Notes under the pieces: model-generated
Told to the model about the DNA's origin: nothing
Databases searched by the model: none
Seen by the model: the letters and a program-made list of their open reading frames with translations, nothing else
Origin: an uncultured Planctomyces sp.
GTDB taxonomy: Bacteria > Planctomycetota > Planctomycetia > Planctomycetales > Planctomycetaceae
NCBI GenBank assembly: GCA_937899075.1
Contig: CALDJX010000208.1
Location: forward strand, 1 to 64,000
DNA: 64,000 nucleotides
Reading direction: 5' to 3'
Position numbers and translations under genes: made by a program
In this document: positions 59,781-64,000 of the stretch, piece by piece
How the letters are laid out: every line of letters begins with the position of its first letter
Position numbering within the stretch: the first letter of the stretch is position 1

Positions 59781-60470
59781 ATGCTGAATCTTATCGAAAC
59801 AGCTTTTCGCGCTGAGTCGCGATGTCTGGGGAGATCCCGGATCGCAGCAGCGGTTTGGATGATGGCAGTGCTTGCGATTTCGAGTTCGGTTTCTCATGGC
59901 GAGGATACTTCGGCTGGATCAGCCAATAATTTGAAAGTGGCTTCGCAAGCTCTACGCAAGTTGGAATCCGGCCCGAAGACTGGCTCGACGATCCATCAGT
60001 TCTTTGTTCGCGCCGTGACCGGACCTCATCGAAATCGATCGGTCTGCTACGTTTGCCGATACGGAAGTCGGCCGGTCGTGATGGTGCTGATTCAGAAGCC
60101 CGACCCGAAGATCGCCACATTGCTGAAAGCGATCGACGCCGTTGTCGACGATAACCGTGTCAGTGGCTTGCGGTGTTTTGGAGTGCTGGTGACAGACGAG
60201 TCTGCCCTCGCGGTTCCAGTTCTTCAGACGATGGCATTTGACGAGCGGATCATGATGCCTCTCACCGCGGCGACGACGGCGATCGCCGGTCCCAGTTGTC
60301 ACAATCTTCATGAAGACGCAGCCACGACCGTCATCCTGTACCGGAATCAGCAGGCCGTTAAAAATTATGCGTTTGGAGAAGGGGCGATCGACGAGCGTTC
60401 CATCAGGCCTCTGCTTGATGGTGTAAAACGGTTGATTAATCCGACCGGGAAGACTGACGTGAAGTCATGA
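59781..60470 (+). CDS. Exported thioredoxin-fold-like protein with CxxC
   Basis: 'SVCYVCRYGSRPVVMVLIQKPD'; ATG at 59781. Confidence 0.6.
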   Translation: MLNLIETAFRAESRCLGRSRIAAAVWMMAVLAISSSVSHGEDTSAGSANNLKVASQALRKLESGPKTGSTIHQFFVRAVTGPHRNRSVCYVCRYGSRPVVMVLIQKPDPKIATLLKAIDAVVDDNRVSGLRCFGVLVTDESALAVPVLQTMAFDERIMMPLTAATTAIAGPSCHNLHEDAATTVILYRNQQAVKNYAFGEGAIDERSIRPLLDGVKRLINPTGKTDVKS

Positions 60471-60730
60471 TTACTGTCTTTATCCCGCCGCAGTTTCGCG
60501 CCCTTGCCGACGGAGCAGAGACTGTTGACGTCGAAGCCGGGTCCGTCCGCCAGGCGATCGAACGGCTGGATGAACAGTTTCCCGGAATCGCAGATCGACT
60601 TCGTCAGGGCGATGAATTGCGTCCTGGATTGAGCGTCTCAGTCAGCGGCCGAGTCAGCGGTCTGGGCTTGTTTCAGAAAGTCGCGCCGGGGGATGAGATC
60701 CACTTCCTGCCTGCTATTGGCGGCGGCTGA
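60467..60730 (+). CDS. MoaD/ThiS family protein
   Basis: Ubiquitin-like length, ends in ...FLPAIGGG; ATGA overlap with upstream gene. Confidence 0.85.
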   Translation: MITVFIPPQFRALADGAETVDVEAGSVRQAIERLDEQFPGIADRLRQGDELRPGLSVSVSGRVSGLGLFQKVAPGDEIHFLPAIGGG

Positions 60731-60764
60731 AACGCGTGTCGGGAAGATCAAAGAGGAATGCGAA

Positions 60765-60797
60765 AAGGCCTCGCAGCCCAAAGGGATGCGAGGCCTT
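60765..60797 (+). terminator. Terminator-like hairpin
   Basis: AAGGCCTCGCA ... TGCGAGGCCTT between convergent genes. Confidence 0.7.
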
Positions 60798-60827
60798 CTC
60801 AGTCTCTCTTCTCATACACAAGCTACG

Positions 60828-61271
60828 CTACTCGTGTCTCATTGAGCTTTGTGCCGTCAGGTTTTTCCCGTTGAGGTAACTCCCTGGCACATAGCTGACT
60901 TTGTCAAACGGCACGGAAACATTCACAGTCACAAGGTCTCGTGCCTGCGCGTTTCCCACCTGATTGTTTGGGTCATCATTTCCTGGCGCGGCGACGACTG
61001 TGATTGCCACAGTGACATCGCTGGCTCCAACGTTAATCGAATCGTTCAGAAACTCCTCCACCCAGTCTTCGACATCCGTATTCGTCGACCCGTCGATAAT
61101 GGCCAGTCGAGTCGCTTCGCGAGCCGCGTTGGTCACCATCTGGCTAACCATCATCGCTCGTCCGAATTCGACAATTCCCAGCACGACTCCGAAGAAAATC
61201 GGAAGCACGAGGGCCATCTCAACGATTGCCGCCCCACGGCGGTTGTGGCGTCTGCTCATAAGCTGTTTCAT
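60828..61271 (-). CDS. TadE-like pilus-assembly protein
   Basis: 'RRGAAIVEMALVLPIFFGVVLGIVEFGRAMMV'. Confidence 0.9.
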   Translation of the reverse strand: MKQLMSRRHNRRGAAIVEMALVLPIFFGVVLGIVEFGRAMMVSQMVTNAAREATRLAIIDGSTNTDVEDWVEEFLNDSINVGASDVTVAITVVAAPGNDDPNNQVGNAQARDLVTVNVSVPFDKVSYVPGSYLNGKNLTAQSSMRHE

Positions 61272-61473
61272 AATTTGGTTCCTCCCGCCAGAACCTTAGC
61301 TCATGAAATCTGCGACGTCGGAATCGGAGACTTCTGTAAGAATTATTTCTGAGTCAGCACATTCGGTACTGCGAAGTTGCTTTGAATGTCACGTGGTGAG
61401 GGCTGCTGAAATGTCAGGGATGTTGCTTTTTGGCATCACTGACGAGCGTTGTTCAGAATCCCTGCCTCTTACG

Positions 61474-63237
61474 TTAGTAACTGGTCGGCAGAAGCTTGAG
61501 CGGACGATCGGCGGCGATGTCCTGGAAAACCTGCATGAGCTGGGCTTCGTATTCGGCGATCGTCCCACCGCCCGGCACGACAAAGTGCTTCCCGCCGGTG
61601 ATTGTGGCCAGTTCTTCCATCAAGTCTTCATCGGCACCGAGTCCCAAAGCGATGGCCATGATTTTGATTTTTGATGTCTTGCAGAGATTCGCCTGGTCGA
61701 TCGCCCATTGCTCGGGATTGCTCGATGGACGATTGGCGACGCCGTCGGTCATCAGCACGATCACCCGGTAGGCATCCTGTCGGCCGTTGTTTTCGAGTTC
61801 TTCGCGAGCGACTTTCAGGCCCCCTCCGATATTCGTCATATTGTCATAGTGAGCGGCCTGACGATCTCGATACAGCGGCTTGATTGACGCAATATCGTGG
61901 GTGAGGCCGCTTTCCAGGTAGGCACCGTTGGAATTGGTGTGCGTGTAGATCGACAGCCCAACCTGGTCATCAGCTTCGACGGCAGTGATGTAGTCACACA
62001 GCACGTCCGAGGCGTTCTTGGCGGCAGTCAGCGGCTGCGTGGAGCAGACAGCGAGACCGGTCGTCTGTGAGTATTTCGGCTTCGATTCGTTCCAGTAGTT
62101 GATCAGGCACTTCGTTCCGAACATTGATCGATAATTGGCCTCGTTGACATTGCCGCTGTCGTTCACGTAGTCCACAAAGCTGGTCCACGATCCCGACGGG
62201 TGAGGATAGTTAACGGCATCCAGCCCGAGGTATTCGACGATGTCGGCATCGTCGAACTCAAATCGTTCGCCTGCGTTGTCGCCCGAAATGGCAACGTTGC
62301 TGCCAGACTCAACCCAGACTCGACGAATTTTTCTGTTGTCCTGAAAGACGCCTGTCGTGCCGGAAAGATTTTCGAAAGTCAGGTAGTAGCCGTTGCTGTC
62401 TTTAAGCACGACTTTTTCGAGGCCCAAAGTCGACGTCACTTCGACTTCGTCCCCACGATACTCGACGGTGATATGCGGAATGTTGTTGCCGATATCTTCC
62501 GGAGTTCCGTCGACCGTTATGTACGTCGGTGCGTAGGGCATGTTGCCATACGACGGTTCGCCGAGTTCCGTCCACATGGTGTCGATGGCTGAATTGATCG
62601 TGGCATGCCCGAGTTCGTTGCAGCTTTTGAACTCGGTGTCGTCATTCATCGACCCCGAGTAATCCAGCACCAGGACCATGTCGCGAGGCTGGTACGTGGC
62701 GACCGCCCCGACTTTCATAATGACATTGTCGTGGTCGATGGCCGGTGCGAAAAACAGTGGCAGCTTTCGGTCTTCCATCTGTCCCGACGCAGCGTTCCAG
62801 ACGTCATCGAGCCGCCCGGTGATTCTCACGATGTTGTACGGAACGGCCTTTGGACCGAAGTTAAATACAAACGATGAATTCGCCGAATTCCAGTCTCGAC
62901 GTCCCAGCTCGATGTCGAGACTCGGGTCAAGCAAAAGGCCGGAATGATTACCGACCGGATTCAACCCGGCGATTTCGGTAGCGGCCGCTTTGACGTTGGT
63001 TTCGACCACCGCCTGGTCGATGTTCGGATTCAGCTCCATCGCCGCCGCCAGCGTTGCTGCATCAACGGCAGCTTGCAGCTGTCCTTTGGTGACGGCCAGG
63101 TAGCCGATGTCGATGCTGAAGGCTGCAAAGCCCAGGACCATCGTGATCACAAACGCCGAGAGCAGGATGATGTTCCCGCTGCGTGATTGTGGTTTGCTGA
63201 ATCTGGCCAGGAAGCCAGCCTTGATTGTGTGCATCAT
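61474..63237 (-). CDS. TadG-like protein with von Willebrand A domain
   Basis: '[49 protein letters not shown]', '[14 protein letters not shown]', '[13 protein letters not shown]'. Confidence 0.9.
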   Translation of the reverse strand: MMHTIKAGFLARFSKPQSRSGNIILLSAFVITMVLGFAAFSIDIGYLAVTKGQLQAAVDAATLAAAMELNPNIDQAVVETNVKAAATEIAGLNPVGNHSGLLLDPSLDIELGRRDWNSANSSFVFNFGPKAVPYNIVRITGRLDDVWNAASGQMEDRKLPLFFAPAIDHDNVIMKVGAVATYQPRDMVLVLDYSGSMNDDTEFKSCNELGHATINSAIDTMWTELGEPSYGNMPYAPTYITVDGTPEDIGNNIPHITVEYRGDEVEVTSTLGLEKVVLKDSNGYYLTFENLSGTTGVFQDNRKIRRVWVESGSNVAISGDNAGERFEFDDADIVEYLGLDAVNYPHPSGSWTSFVDYVNDSGNVNEANYRSMFGTKCLINYWNESKPKYSQTTGLAVCSTQPLTAAKNASDVLCDYITAVEADDQVGLSIYTHTNSNGAYLESGLTHDIASIKPLYRDRQAAHYDNMTNIGGGLKVAREELENNGRQDAYRVIVLMTDGVANRPSSNPEQWAIDQANLCKTSKIKIMAIALGLGADEDLMEELATITGGKHFVVPGGGTIAEYEAQLMQVFQDIAADRPLKLLPTSY

Positions 63238-63404
63238 CGTCGATCCCCTTGCGCCGGAAATTTGAGTCCGGCAGTGACTCGATCACGCATCCGTTGCACG
63301 CAGCGAACCGAGCTTCGGTCGCCTGCTCCGTTTGTTTCAAAACTCTGATCTGCTACCTTCACCGGCTGCTTTCGACAGACGTGGAAGGCGAATCAGGAAC
63401 CATC

Positions 63405-63743
63405 ATGCCCACCATCTTCACAAAGATCATCAACCGGGAAATTCCGGCCGACATCGTCTACGAAGACGACAAGGCTCTGGCGTTTCGAGATATCAATTCG
63501 CAGGCCCCCACTCACGTGCTCGTCATCCCGAAAAAAGAGATCGCTTCATTAAGCGAACTCGAAGACGGAGACGCCGAACTGATGGGGCACCTGTTCGTTG
63601 TTGTGCGAAAGGTCGCCGAAGATCTCGAACTCGATAACGGCTACCGAACGGTGATCAACTGCGGAAGTGATGGGGGGCAAACGGTGGACCACATTCATAT
63701 CCACTTGCTCGGAGGTCGTTCGCTTTCCTGGCCTCCGGGATAG
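63405..63743 (+). CDS. HIT family (HinT-like) protein
   Basis: '[44 protein letters not shown]', '[22 protein letters not shown]'. Confidence 0.94.
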   Translation: MPTIFTKIINREIPADIVYEDDKALAFRDINSQAPTHVLVIPKKEIASLSELEDGDAELMGHLFVVVRKVAEDLELDNGYRTVINCGSDGGQTVDHIHIHLLGGRSLSWPPG

Positions 63744-63932
63744 CGCAACCTGTTAGCGAGCTGCGACTTCCAGAATTCAGATGCAACGCTCGCGAGTTTC
63801 GAATTCACACTGGCAACCGCAAACCGTGTTGCATCGCGGCATCATCGGTGTTGCCTGAAATCATCATCGAGCAATCCCACAACGACTTCCTGCCTGAACA
63901 ATTTCCTACCCAACTAAGACGGAGTGACTTCT

Positions 63933-64000
63933 GTGAAAACGCGCCAGATGGTCGTATCGCTATCCGTAGTTCTCATGCTGGGAGCACTGCTCTCGGCGAA
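63933..64000 (+). CDS. 5' end of an exported protein, truncated by the window
   Basis: GTG start; (M)KTRQMVVSLSVVLMLGALLSA signal-peptide-like. Confidence 0.55.
   Translation, partial: MKTRQMVVSLSVVLMLGALLSA

Overview
This 64 kb window looks like an ordinary chromosomal region of a planctomycete, judged from lineage-typical families: DUF1501/DUF1552/DUF1592 and PSCyt/PSD1 cytochromes, a PVC-type membrane-bound dehydrogenase, a YTV-repeat Cys-rich protein, and DWG-type Ser/Thr kinases. I call about 46 protein genes. These include two MFS transporters, three Ser/Thr kinases, an FHA/kinase/sigma cluster, LpxD/LpxI, chorismate mutase, a TrmH-type methyltransferase, ExoIII, QueG, SelA, ribokinase, an S1C protease, LolD-like ABC ATPase, TadE/TadG-like proteins and a 58-aa Flp-type pilin missing from the ORF track. 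I saw no CRISPR array, rRNA, confident tRNA or intact transposase gene. The strongest unexplained signal is a dense set of intergenic inverted-pair repeats. Three families have REPIN-like architecture: two inverted hairpins, each headed by GTAG. A fourth is a 162-bp MITE-like element present in two equal-length copies, with a related copy carrying a different core. In six genes the stop codon lies inside a repeat arm, and in one the signal-peptide-coding region lies in one. These are my readings of the sequence by eye; no searches were run.
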